From NCBI RefSeq assembly GCF_921292975.1, contig NZ_CAKLCM010000001.1, forward strand, positions 433,507-497,506: a stretch of 64,000 bases of DNA, in the 5' to 3' direction. The first letter of the stretch is position 1; the number at the start of each line of letters is the position of its first letter. A program made the translations under genes and the position numbers. This document shows, piece by piece, positions 49,002 to 56,649 of this stretch. The DNA is from Vibrio hippocampi (GTDB lineage: Bacteria; Pseudomonadota; Gammaproteobacteria; Enterobacterales; Vibrionaceae). The notes beneath the pieces were generated by a model. It was not told where the DNA came from, ran no database searches, and saw only the letters and a list, made by a program, of their open reading frames with translations.

Positions 49002-49583
49002 TTACCAACACCAAATTCTTTGGGGAGTAACGATGGTGGCAAGAGGAACATCCCAAGCTTCGGTTGGTAATTGTTCCACTAACTGACAATGGTGAGCCAA
49101 CCCAATTGCACTCGGTCCTTTGTTGTTATGACGCCAAGGCTGCAATGTGCGGTCGTAATAACCCCCGCCCATGCCGAGTCGTTGCCCAGTTCGGTCAAAC
49201 GCAACAAGGGGAGTAAAGATGATATCAAGTTCTGCGACCGGGCATATTTGGGTCTTATCTAGTTTGGGTTCTCGTATTTGGTAGCGATTGTGCACCAGTG
49301 GTGTCTCCGAGTGATAACGGAGAAACAACAAATGTCCTTTTGAGAAGGGATGGATCACAGGCAGATATGTTTCGATGCCGTTATCCCAAAACCAGTTTAT
49401 CGCTGGTGTGACATCCAGCTCACCATCAGCCGCGAGATAAAGAGCAACGCGCTTCGCTTTTGCAATGCCATCAAGGTTAGCCAATTGCACAACTAAATCC
49501 TGTGCTGCCTGCTGTTGTTCATCGTAAGAGAGAGATTGTCTTTGTTGACGAATAAGCTGACGGAGAGATTGTCGCTGTGTCAT
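49002..49583 (-). CDS. fau: 5-formyltetrahydrofolate cyclo-ligase
   Basis: This enzyme (YgfA) converts 5-formyl-THF to 5,10-methenyl-THF with ATP. The 193-residue protein begins MTQRQSLRQLIRQQRQSLSY and has LVAFDRTGQRLGMGGGYYDRTL near residue 133, the family's Mg-ATP binding signature (split around the glycine cluster). The start at 49583 is chosen because the longer frame to 49703 runs through the 6S RNA gene. In gammaproteobacteria it is transcribed with ssrS, as the position suggests here: the 6S RNA gene ends only about 8 bases before its ATG. Confidence 0.95.
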   Translation of the reverse strand: MTQRQSLRQLIRQQRQSLSYDEQQQAAQDLVVQLANLDGIAKAKRVALYLAADGELDVTPAINWFWDNGIETYLPVIHPFSKGHLLFLRYHSETPLVHNRYQIREPKLDKTQICPVAELDIIFTPLVAFDRTGQRLGMGGGYYDRTLQPWRHNNKGPSAIGLAHHCQLVEQLPTEAWDVPLATIVTPQRIWCW

Positions 49584-49590
49584 AGAGGAG

Positions 49591-49769
49591 TACCCCAGAG
49601 TGCCGTTGAGGATTGTGGCCCTTGAACCAGCTGGTTCAAGGCGGATCAGCAATGATAACCGTAGGCTTCTCAGTTCAAGCCGAGCTTGCTCAATAGCTAC
49701 CAAGTACTAACCCTTAAGGATTGCTTATCGGCTCAGGGACTTAAATCCACTGACGCACACTCCAGGGTA
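49591..49769 (-). ncRNA. ssrS: 6S RNA
   Basis: Located between zapA and the 5-formyltetrahydrofolate cyclo-ligase gene, the conserved site of ssrS. The ends pair as a closing stem: on the minus strand TACCCTGGAGTG at the 5' end with CACTCTGGGGTA at the 3' end. Internal pieces match E. coli 6S RNA: GTCCCTGAGCCGATA near the 5' side, GAGAAGCC in the middle and CCTTGAACC-N4to6-GGTTCAAGG near the 3' side. 6S RNA mimics an open promoter and sequesters sigma-70 RNA polymerase in stationary phase. Ends are accurate to a few bases only. Confidence 0.93.
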
Positions 49770-49772
49770 AAT

Positions 49773-50084
49773 TTAGGCTTGCTGTCCTTGCTTAACTTTG
49801 CTTAATACTTCTTCTAGAGAAGCGGTGAGCTTTTCCATTCGCTCATCCATTTCAGTCATGGTTTCGGATGATGCCGCATCCCGACTGTTGAGTTCGTAAG
49901 ACATGTTTAACGCAGCAATCGTTAAAAGCTTAACCTCGTTGGTTACTTTAGTCTTTTGCGCCATCTGTTGCAATCGTTCATCAAGATCTTTTGCTGCTTT
50001 GATAAGGGTCTCTTCCTGACCAGCAGGACAGTTTACCTGAGTTAATTTACCCAGAATTTCTACTTCAACAGCTTGATTATCCAT
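49773..50084 (-). CDS. zapA: Cell division protein ZapA
   Basis: ZapA bundles FtsZ filaments at the division site. The 103-residue protein has the beta-hairpin start VEVEILGKLTQVNCP, the conserved AALNMSYEL near residue 57 and a C-terminal coiled coil (about residues 68-100, rich in Glu, Met and Lys). It lies directly before the 6S RNA gene and divergent from ygfB, as in E. coli. The 358-base region to the ygfB start (50085-50442) contains their promoters and no gene I support. Confidence 0.95.
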   Translation of the reverse strand: MDNQAVEVEILGKLTQVNCPAGQEETLIKAAKDLDERLQQMAQKTKVTNEVKLLTIAALNMSYELNSRDAASSETMTEMDERMEKLTASLEEVLSKVKQGQQA

Positions 50085-50442
50085 AATGAAAGCAACTCGT
50101 TTGTCTGTGCCTAGAATTTACTTAAAGCGAATTGCTCTAAGTTTCACTAAGCATATCACCATAGGTGGTAATCTTGAGGGAGAAACTATAGAAAAAGCCT
50201 CTTTAAGATTCAAGCTTTTCCGAACCTTGACAGGTAAATGCGTGGTCAATCACACAGGAAATGGGCAATTCGTACAAAAGCTATCCACTAAGGTCGTCAT
50301 GTACGTTTTCGCAATGGAACGGAAGTGGTAGCATAACAGTATAAAGTCTATTATCCGAAGTGACTCACTTAAGTATTGGAACAGTTTGCTGATTCTTAAG
50401 GAAGTGTCATTTACATTGCAACGAAATCCGATGAGAGCAGAT

Positions 50443-51024
50443 ATGAGCGAAACATCTTTACCAAATTACATTAGTGTGGCCACAGAATTACAACAAGCCG
50501 GTTTGGCGGTATCGCCTGCAGAGCTTCATGGCTTACTGGTCGGTATGCTTAGTGGTGGTTTAGGGCTCAAGGATAATAGTTGGCAGCCACTACTGTTTGA
50601 TTACACCAACGATGGAATGGGCTGGCCGCAAAGTACGTTGCAGCGCGCTCAACAACTGTTAAATAAGTCATCGGAAGAATTGACGGATACCACCGGTTTT
50701 GAGCTTTCTCTATTTATCCCTGATGAGCAAGTTGATGCAACGGTATTTGAATTGGCAGATGGCTTAAGCGAATGGGTGAATCACTTTATCTCAGGCATCG
50801 GTTTGATTGGTGCCGATTTGAAGAAAGCCTCCGTTGACAGCAAAGAAGCATTGCAAGATCTTGAGGAGATTGCTCGTCTGGGGATTGATGAAGATGATGA
50901 TCTTGAAGAGCAAGCCCAGTTATTAGAACAGGTTATCGATCATGTTAAAGTTTGCGTACTCACACTGCACGCTGAATTTGGTGCCAAACCGTCAGATAAG
51001 CAAGAAAAGCCGGTGATTCATTAA
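50443..51024 (+). CDS. ygfB: YgfB/UPF0149 family protein
   Basis: A 193-residue helical UPF0149 protein with [17 protein letters not shown] near residue 25, FLPD-like LSLFIPDEQ near residue 90, and an acidic tail with [18 protein letters not shown] near residue 150. In Pseudomonas YgfB influences beta-lactamase regulation, but its general role is not known. The ATG at 50443 is preferred to in-frame starts at 50386 and 50431 on family length. It is 36 bases before ubiH; no pepP gene lies between them as it does in E. coli. Confidence 0.92.
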   Translation: MSETSLPNYISVATELQQAGLAVSPAELHGLLVGMLSGGLGLKDNSWQPLLFDYTNDGMGWPQSTLQRAQQLLNKSSEELTDTTGFELSLFIPDEQVDATVFELADGLSEWVNHFISGIGLIGADLKKASVDSKEALQDLEEIARLGIDEDDDLEEQAQLLEQVIDHVKVCVLTLHAEFGAKPSDKQEKPVIH

Positions 51025-51060
51025 GTCTAATGCACGTTTACCATAGGGAGGTGAGTACTG

Positions 51061-52254
51061 ATGGAACCGTATGATGTGGTGATCGTCGGTGGCGCTATGT
51101 CTGGCGCGACATTGGCTTTGGCATTAGATCAAGCGAGCCAACAGCAGCTAAAGATTGCGGTTGTTGAGTCTTATCAAATCAATGATCATGCACACCCCGG
51201 CTTTGATGCTCGCTCTATAGCCTTATCGTTAGGAACCGTGAATCTGTTAAAGCAGTGGCACCTATGGTCACTGATTGCTGATCATGGCACCGCCATTAAG
51301 CACATTCATGTTTCAGACCAGGGTCATGCGGGCATGACAGAGTTTACCGCGTCAGATTACCATCTTCCTGCAATGGGGTATGTGGTTGAATTAGCTGAAG
51401 TGGGTAAACGCTTCAATCAAGCACTGCGGCAAAATGACAATATAACGCTCTATTGTCCTTATCAGCTAGAGAACCTTGATCAAACCAGTGATTCAGTGCT
51501 GATATCACTTAAGGATGGTCAAGAAGGCGAGATAATACAGTTAAGCGCTAAACTGCTGGTGGCGGCTGATGGGGCAGACTCAAACAGTTGCCAAGCCATT
51601 GGCTTAGAGCAGAAGATCGAGTCATTTTCTCAGTTTGGTTTGATTGCCAATGTGCAAACATCTCAGCCCCACCAAGGACAAGCTTTCGAGCGATTCACCC
51701 GCTATGGACCGATAGCGTTATTGCCTATGAGCAATAAGCGCAGTTCGTTGGTTTGGTGTATGCCAGAACATGAAGCAAAGCGTCTTTCTCAATTGCCAGA
51801 ACAAGCATTTTGTTCAGAACTACAAGCAGCTTTTGGCTGGCGTTTAGGGCGTATTGAAAAGAGTGGTGAGCGTTCAATTTACCCGTTAACTCTTCGTTAT
51901 CGAGAACAGATTATTTCCCACCGTTTTGCCGCAGTCGGTAATGCAGCTCAAACGTTACACCCTATTGCTGGGCAGGGATTCAATCTTGGTATCCGGGATG
52001 TTGCTTCGTTAGTCGATACCATAGTCGAAAATCTTCAAGATGTTGGTGGCTATACCCCGCTCATTCAGTATCAGCAACGTCGTGCTCAAGACCGACAGCA
52101 AACGATAGCGATGACTTCAGGATTGGTGCATTTATTTTCTAATCCCTTTTTTCCGTTATTGGTTAGCCGTAATATTGGTCTCGGGATCATGGATAATCTC
52201 CCGCAACTTAAACGTCCACTTTTTCAACGCGCATTAGGCAATGTGGATAGGTAA
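51061..52254 (+). CDS. ubiH: 2-octaprenyl-6-methoxyphenol hydroxylase UbiH
   Basis: A 397-residue FAD-dependent hydroxylase of aerobic ubiquinone synthesis (C1 hydroxylation). It has the FAD-binding GxGxxG-type motif IVGGAMSGATLALAL at the start, ADGADSNSC near residue 169, and the second FAD motif with GNAAQTLHPIAGQGFNLG near residue 296. The ASN in GNAAQ replaces the more usual GDAA. Adjacent ubiI is a paralogue, and the ygfB-ubiH-ubiI order argues for UbiH here. Six bases separate it from ubiI. Confidence 0.93.
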   Translation: MEPYDVVIVGGAMSGATLALALDQASQQQLKIAVVESYQINDHAHPGFDARSIALSLGTVNLLKQWHLWSLIADHGTAIKHIHVSDQGHAGMTEFTASDYHLPAMGYVVELAEVGKRFNQALRQNDNITLYCPYQLENLDQTSDSVLISLKDGQEGEIIQLSAKLLVAADGADSNSCQAIGLEQKIESFSQFGLIANVQTSQPHQGQAFERFTRYGPIALLPMSNKRSSLVWCMPEHEAKRLSQLPEQAFCSELQAAFGWRLGRIEKSGERSIYPLTLRYREQIISHRFAAVGNAAQTLHPIAGQGFNLGIRDVASLVDTIVENLQDVGGYTPLIQYQQRRAQDRQQTIAMTSGLVHLFSNPFFPLLVSRNIGLGIMDNLPQLKRPLFQRALGNVDR

Positions 52255-52260
52255 AAAAAT

Positions 52261-53478
52261 ATGATGCATAACTTTGATTTGACCATCGTCGGTGGCGGTA
52301 TGGTTGGTCTGGCTTTAGCTAGGGCATTAGAAGAAAGCGATTTTCGTATTGCGATTATTGAAGGTATTACGCCCTCAGAAACGTTGTCTCCGGTTGCCGA
52401 TAGTCGAGTGTCCGCTTTAAGTCGTGCAAGCGAAGTCATGCTGCGCAAGCTTGGGGTATGGCAAGAGATTGAAAAGTATCGTTGTAGCGATTACACCGGT
52501 ATGGAGATTTGGGAACAAGACAGCTTTGCTAAAATTGAGTTTCAAGCTGAGCAGATGTTACAGCAGAACTTAGGGCATATTGTAGAAAACCAAGTGATAC
52601 AACGATCGCTACTTGAGGTGGTCAAGAAACAGAGTAATGTCACGCTCTTTATGCCCAACCGCTGTCAAACGATGGCGGTTGGTGAAAGTGAAGTGTGGAT
52701 GACCCTTGATGATGGCAATGTTTTGACGACTAAGCTTGTTGTCGGGGCGGATGGCGCAAATTCATGGGTGAGAAAGCAACAAAACACTCCATTGACTCAC
52801 TGGGATTATGGCCACAGCGCGTTAGTGGCGAATATCAAAGTTACTCAGCCACATGATAAGGTCGCAAGGCAAATATTTACCCCTCATGGTCCATTGGCGT
52901 TTTTGCCATTAGATGAACACAACCTCTGCTCTATCGTTTGGTCAACGGATCCATTGCGAGCGGAAAATTTAGTCTCAATGCCAGACGCTGAGTTCAATAA
53001 AGTGCTCGCAGCAGAGTTTGATTGTCGTTTGGGTCTGTGTGAGGTGGTGACTGAACGTCGCCTGTTTCCATTAAAAATGAGATATGCCCGAGATTTTGTC
53101 ACGGAAAGGGTGGCATTAGTTGGCGATGCGGCACATACCATACATCCACTAGCGGGGCAGGGCGTTAATCTTGGTTTGTTGGATGCGGCAAGTCTTGCCG
53201 AAGAGTTATTGAAATTGTGGAGTGCAGGCAAGGATATTGGTCGCAAACGTAACCTTAGGTATTACGAACGTTGGCGAAAAGCAGAAGCCGCGCAAATGAT
53301 CGCCGTCATGCAAGGGTTTAAAGATCTGTTTGATGGCAGTCATCCTGCCAAAAAGCTGTTTAGAGGTTTAGGTATGAGCCTAGTTGATAAACTACCACCG
53401 ATGAAGCAAGACATTATTGACCGCGCATTGGGGCTAAAGGGTGAGTTACCGCAACTTGCTCGTGAGAGTTATGATTAG
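52261..53478 (+). CDS. ubiI: FAD-dependent 2-octaprenylphenol hydroxylase UbiI (VisC)
   Basis: A 405-residue flavoprotein hydroxylase that performs C5 hydroxylation in ubiquinone synthesis. It has the start motif IVGGGMVGLALARALEES, GADGANSWVR near residue 161, and GDAAHTIHPLAGQGVNLGLLD near residue 282, the standard FAD motif (split across the HPLAG core). It is downstream of ubiH with a 6-base gap, so the two are cotranscribed and probably act in the same Ubi complex. A very strong bidirectional terminator follows. Confidence 0.94.
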   Translation: MMHNFDLTIVGGGMVGLALARALEESDFRIAIIEGITPSETLSPVADSRVSALSRASEVMLRKLGVWQEIEKYRCSDYTGMEIWEQDSFAKIEFQAEQMLQQNLGHIVENQVIQRSLLEVVKKQSNVTLFMPNRCQTMAVGESEVWMTLDDGNVLTTKLVVGADGANSWVRKQQNTPLTHWDYGHSALVANIKVTQPHDKVARQIFTPHGPLAFLPLDEHNLCSIVWSTDPLRAENLVSMPDAEFNKVLAAEFDCRLGLCEVVTERRLFPLKMRYARDFVTERVALVGDAAHTIHPLAGQGVNLGLLDAASLAEELLKLWSAGKDIGRKRNLRYYERWRKAEAAQMIAVMQGFKDLFDGSHPAKKLFRGLGMSLVDKLPPMKQDIIDRALGLKGELPQLARESYD

Positions 53479-53483
53479 TCTTA

Positions 53484-53520
53484 AGATATAAAAAATCCCC
53501 AATGGGGATTTTTTATATCT
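53484..53520. terminator. Bidirectional terminator between ubiI and the CheX-like gene
   Basis: A perfect 17-bp palindromic stem (53484-53500 with 53504-53520, core ATCCCC/GGGGAT flanked by A6/T6) with a three-base loop ends both converging genes. Confidence 0.95.
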
Positions 53521-53531
53521 TTCGCAAGAAA

Positions 53532-53993
53532 TTATTCGAAGCAAATCTCGATAAAAGCATTGCCCCATTCAGAGGTGAACGGCATTAAAATAATCGCTCC
53601 CTCACATTTATGGCGAATCGTGTGACCTTTACCTGAGACAACGACAGGCGTTGCCATATCAAAATCAAAACCACTTTCGGCCAAGATACGCTTGGCGCCA
53701 CCAGTGACCATATTAGTGATTTCACCAACCATATCAGTGACTTCTTCATTTAGGCCATTAGGTCTTTCACCTAACATATTTTGCATAATTTCTAATGCAA
53801 GACCTTCTTCAAAAGTGATAGACATGGAGCCGCGAGATTGGCTTGCGACCATCCCGATCAGTCCAGAGACATCGCCTCTTGCCACTTCATCCTTTTTGAT
53901 TCTTGGTTTCAGTGGTTTTAGCTCCATCGACGCCATGGTCTTTAATACATTCATTAGAGAGGCGAGAAACGGGTTTACAAATTCAGCACGCAT
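53532..53993 (-). CDS. CheX-like chemotaxis phosphatase domain protein
   Basis: A 153-residue single-domain protein of the CheX/CheC/FliY phosphatase class. The signature is GEITNMVTGGAKRIL near residue 92, where Glu and Asn (E-x2-N) form the phosphatase site in CheX. Family enzymes dephosphorylate CheY-P or related response regulators. No chemotaxis gene lies nearby; the downstream partner is unknown. It shares direction with zur, 18 bases apart, but a functional link is not evident. Confidence 0.85.
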   Translation of the reverse strand: MRAEFVNPFLASLMNVLKTMASMELKPLKPRIKKDEVARGDVSGLIGMVASQSRGSMSITFEEGLALEIMQNMLGERPNGLNEEVTDMVGEITNMVTGGAKRILAESGFDFDMATPVVVSGKGHTIRHKCEGAIILMPFTSEWGNAFIEICFE

Positions 53994-54011
53994 AACTTTT
54001 TCTATTGTTGT

Positions 54012-54455
54012 TTATTTTTCCAATGATGAACAGTTTTTACATGTACCATGTGATTCTATAACATGATTGGAAAACTGAAATTGGTGTTTATCTATATTTT
54101 TATCGAGTAAGGCTATCAGATTATCATCTTGCAGTTCAACGACATTGCCACATTTGTCACAAATCAGTAAATGCGAAAAGTGCTTCTGCTCGCCAAATGA
54201 GCAACAAGAAACAAAACTATTGGTAGATTCCACACGATGAATGAAGCCTTGTTCCAACAGGAAGTCTAGCGCTCGGTATACGGTAGGAGGCTTCGCTTGT
54301 GGTTCGACAGCTTTGAGTTGCTCTAGTAACTCGTAAGCACTCGACGCTTTTTTATTTTTACTAATCAGTTCAAATACCAGTCTCCGTTGAGGAGTAAGAC
54401 GCACGCCTCGGTCGGAACATATAGCTTCTATTTGTTGAATGAGTGATTGTTTCAA
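54012..54455 (-). CDS. zur: Zinc uptake regulator Zur (Fur family)
   Basis: Zur represses zinc uptake genes when zinc is present. The 147-residue protein has the winged-helix motif LTPQRRLVFELI near residue 20, PPTVYRALDFLLEQGFIHRVES near residue 56 (read in two parts), and the structural zinc cysteines in ICDKCG and CKNC. The CSFGE-KHFSHL region holds His and Cys metal ligands of the Zur type. The start is a TTG at 54455 with GTAGGTAG before it; no upstream ATG is usable because one (ATG TAG) is closed. It is divergent from dusA across about 370 bases. Confidence 0.92.
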   Translation of the reverse strand: MKQSLIQQIEAICSDRGVRLTPQRRLVFELISKNKKASSAYELLEQLKAVEPQAKPPTVYRALDFLLEQGFIHRVESTNSFVSCCSFGEQKHFSHLLICDKCGNVVELQDDNLIALLDKNIDKHQFQFSNHVIESHGTCKNCSSLEK

Positions 54456-54686
54456 GTGACTACCTACATAATTGCACTCGGCACATGTTAACCTATTTAT
54501 CTTTTGCCGTCGCTATTTAGAGGTTTGTTTCCTGACGAAATTTATTGAATTTTGAGCGTATTATCATATTAAGTGACCAATCCATTGATTTATGTTTGCA
54601 AAGTTTAGTTGTTAAGAATTCCTATAAAAATCATGCTGATATATTCAAAGTAGAACATTGCTTTGAATCTTGAGGGTTCTGTGTGT

Positions 54687-54776
54687 ATGATCGCCTGCTT
54701 TTTATTCATGGTGATATGCGCATCTATATCGATTGCGGACATTTATCATCGTGAGTTATGCCATTGTTCAGCGTAG
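54687..54776 (+). other. Possible 29-residue hydrophobic peptide gene in the zur-dusA gap
   Basis: Within the gene-poor stretch 54456-54827, an ATG at 54687 opens a 29-codon frame encoding MIACFLFMVICASISIAD followed by a short polar tail with three further cysteine or histidine residues, ending at TAG 54776. Its start is preceded only by a weak GAGGG, 14 bases upstream, so translation is uncertain. A small hairpin (ATTTCGC/GCGAAAT, 54779-54800) follows before dusA. The rest of the gap is AT-rich and presumably carries the zur and dusA promoters. Confidence 0.3.
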
Positions 54777-54827
54777 TGATTTCGCAATATCTAGCGAAAT
54801 GAAAAGATGAAATTAATAGGTAAACCA

Positions 54828-55832
54828 ATGACCAAGCCAGACACCACAAGCCAATTCAATGCAAGTCGCCTTTCAGTAGCACCCATGCTCGATTGGACGG
54901 ATAGACATTGTCGCTACTTTCATCGCTTATTATCCTCTCAGACTTTGCTTTATACCGAGATGATAACGACAGGTGCGATTATTCATGGCAAAGGTGACTT
55001 TCTGGCTTATAACCAAGAGGAGCATCCTGTTGCCTTGCAACTGGGTGGCTCAAACCCCACCGATCTTGCGACTTGCGCTAAACTGGGTGCAGAGCGTGGC
55101 TATGATGAAATCAACCTAAATGTAGGCTGCCCGTCAGATCGTGTGCAAAATGGTCGTTTTGGTGCCTGTCTAATGGCAGAGCCGGACTTAGTGGCTGAAT
55201 GTGTTGCTGCGATGAAAGAAGTGGTTGATATTCCCGTTACGGTAAAAACACGAATAGGAATTGACGATCAAGATAGCTACGAGTTTCTTACCTCGTTTGT
55301 ATCGACAGTCTCTGAAAAAGCCGCTTGTGAGCATTTTACGATTCATGCAAGAAAAGCTTGGCTTAGTGGTTTAAGCCCAAAAGAAAATCGTGAAATTCCA
55401 CCACTGGATTATCCAAGGGCTTATCAGATTAAGCAGGACTTCCCACATCTTGATATTGCCGTTAACGGTGGCATTAAAACTTTAGATGAGGCTCTTGAAC
55501 ACCTTAAATTTCTTGATGGTGTGATGATTGGTCGTGAAGCTTACCAGAACCCATATATCTTAGCTGAGGTTGACCAGCGAATCTTCGGTCTATCGACACC
55601 GGTAAAAAAGCGTAAGCAAGTTGTTGAAGAGATGTACCCATATATCGAGGAGCAATTATCTAAAGGTTCTTATCTTGGTCATATTTCTCGTCATATGATT
55701 GGTCTTTTCCAAGCGATGCCAGGTGCAAGACAGTGGAGAAGATACATCAGTGAAAACGCTCATAAAAAAGGTGCAGGTATCGAAGTTTTGCAAACTGCAT
55801 TAAACAAAATCCCCCAAGAGTTGGATGTATGA
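54828..55832 (+). CDS. dusA: tRNA-dihydrouridine(20/20a) synthase DusA
   Basis: DusA reduces uridine 20 and 20a in the tRNA D loop using FMN and NADPH. The 334-residue TIM-barrel protein has [20 protein letters not shown] near its start, [10 protein letters not shown] near residue 80, [17 protein letters not shown] with the catalytic Cys near residue 105, and [17 protein letters not shown] near residue 180. The ATG at 54828 follows AATAGGTAAACCA; the ATG at 54807 would add seven residues and is also possible. A strong terminator separates it from pspG. Confidence 0.95.
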   Translation: MTKPDTTSQFNASRLSVAPMLDWTDRHCRYFHRLLSSQTLLYTEMITTGAIIHGKGDFLAYNQEEHPVALQLGGSNPTDLATCAKLGAERGYDEINLNVGCPSDRVQNGRFGACLMAEPDLVAECVAAMKEVVDIPVTVKTRIGIDDQDSYEFLTSFVSTVSEKAACEHFTIHARKAWLSGLSPKENREIPPLDYPRAYQIKQDFPHLDIAVNGGIKTLDEALEHLKFLDGVMIGREAYQNPYILAEVDQRIFGLSTPVKKRKQVVEEMYPYIEEQLSKGSYLGHISRHMIGLFQAMPGARQWRRYISENAHKKGAGIEVLQTALNKIPQELDV

Positions 55833-55859
55833 TTTAGCCTATAAATGGTGAAATTTACC

Positions 55860-55897
55860 AACGCCGAAGTATCTTACGATACTTCGGCGTTTTTTAT
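55860..55897 (+). terminator. Terminator after dusA
   Basis: A perfect 14-bp stem (AACGCCGAAGTATC/GATACTTCGGCGTT) with a four-base loop runs into a T tract, 27 bases after the dusA stop. Confidence 0.93.
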
Positions 55898-55935
55898 TTT
55901 ATCTAAGTTTATGATTACATTGCGTTTGATGAAGT

Positions 55936-55951
55936 TGGAATGAGTTGTGCA
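55936..55951 (+). promoter_or_regulatory. Possible sigma-54 promoter of pspG
   Basis: TGGAATGAGTTGTGCA has the invariant GG and GC dinucleotides of the -24/-12 sigma-54 class with the exact 12-base spacing, 40 bases before the pspG ATG. In E. coli pspG is one of the few sigma-54/PspF targets, which supports the reading. The central CAC of the consensus is replaced, so this is a moderate match. Confidence 0.55.
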
Positions 55952-55990
55952 ATAGTAAATACAGTTGTATCAGCCTTATAAGGTGAATGT

Positions 55991-56200
55991 ATGTTTGAAT
56001 TGGTATTTGTTCTGGTGTTTCTGGCTATCTTGGTGATGACGGGTGTGACTGCTTTGACGGTGACCTTAGCGATAGCGGGATCGTTTTTAGTGATGGTGAT
56101 GCTCGGTATGATAGGCGTTATGCTGCAACTGCTACCTTATGTGTTGGCGTTTCTTATTGCGATATGGATATATAAGCGCTTTGTGGCTCAGTCCAATTAA
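55991..56200 (+). CDS. pspG: Phage shock protein G
   Basis: A 69-residue, very hydrophobic inner-membrane protein with two or three helices and the C-terminal LLPYVLAFLIAIWIYKRFV. It matches PspG (YjbO), an effector of the phage-shock response to envelope stress. The dusA-pspG neighbour pair is the same as in E. coli, and a sigma-54-type promoter precedes it. The pspA-F operon is not in this window. Confidence 0.85.
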   Translation: MFELVFVLVFLAILVMTGVTALTVTLAIAGSFLVMVMLGMIGVMLQLLPYVLAFLIAIWIYKRFVAQSN

Positions 56201-56312
56201 TGAAACCGTAGTGAGAAAGTCATCATAAATAAGTTTCAATTGCTATAGTTAAGATAATCAGTGACAGGAACCGGTAGAGTTCTCACATGGACAATGGATG
56301 CTGGAGCAAAAC

Positions 56313-56543
56313 ATGACTATAACGGAATTGAAGCAACTCTATTATCAGAATCAACTCATTGAGGCGATCATCGAACCCTCTTCTGCAGAGGGTGGATGGA
56401 TCGTCGAGTTTCGTCACTGCCAAGGTGGATTTTTGATGCTAACCGACACCCATGGCGCAGAGTGCCAATACACGGATCTCGATACCGCATCGAAATCTGC
56501 TTTGGCTGTCGGCTTTAGTGAGGTCCGTATCGAAGCCAAGTAA
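56313..56543 (+). CDS. Small conserved-looking protein of unknown function
   Basis: A 76-residue protein starting MTITELKQLYYQNQLIEAII at 56313, with a GGAG ribosome-binding site 6 bases upstream. It is mixed alpha/beta in appearance: an N-terminal helix, then WIVEFRHCQGGFLMLTD as beta strands and a terminal VGFSEVRIEAK strand. It has no signal or membrane segment. I do not recognise a family with confidence. The gene stands alone between pspG and cysJ; a longer start at 56298 is possible but lacks a ribosome-binding site. Confidence 0.7.
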   Translation: MTITELKQLYYQNQLIEAIIEPSSAEGGWIVEFRHCQGGFLMLTDTHGAECQYTDLDTASKSALAVGFSEVRIEAK

Positions 56544-56649
56544 TTCCCCTCTTCTTCCAAAAAGTTATAAAACATACATATCTATTCTTTCTTGTTATTA
56601 AATTCGTTGGTTAATCTATCGTCACGCAATGATTAGGAATGTCGTGACT

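Noticed and set aside
50086..50331. 81-residue frame in the zapA-ygfB intergenic region
   Set aside because: Basic, non-patterned sequence beginning right at the zapA start with no ribosome-binding site; more likely chance in a promoter region.
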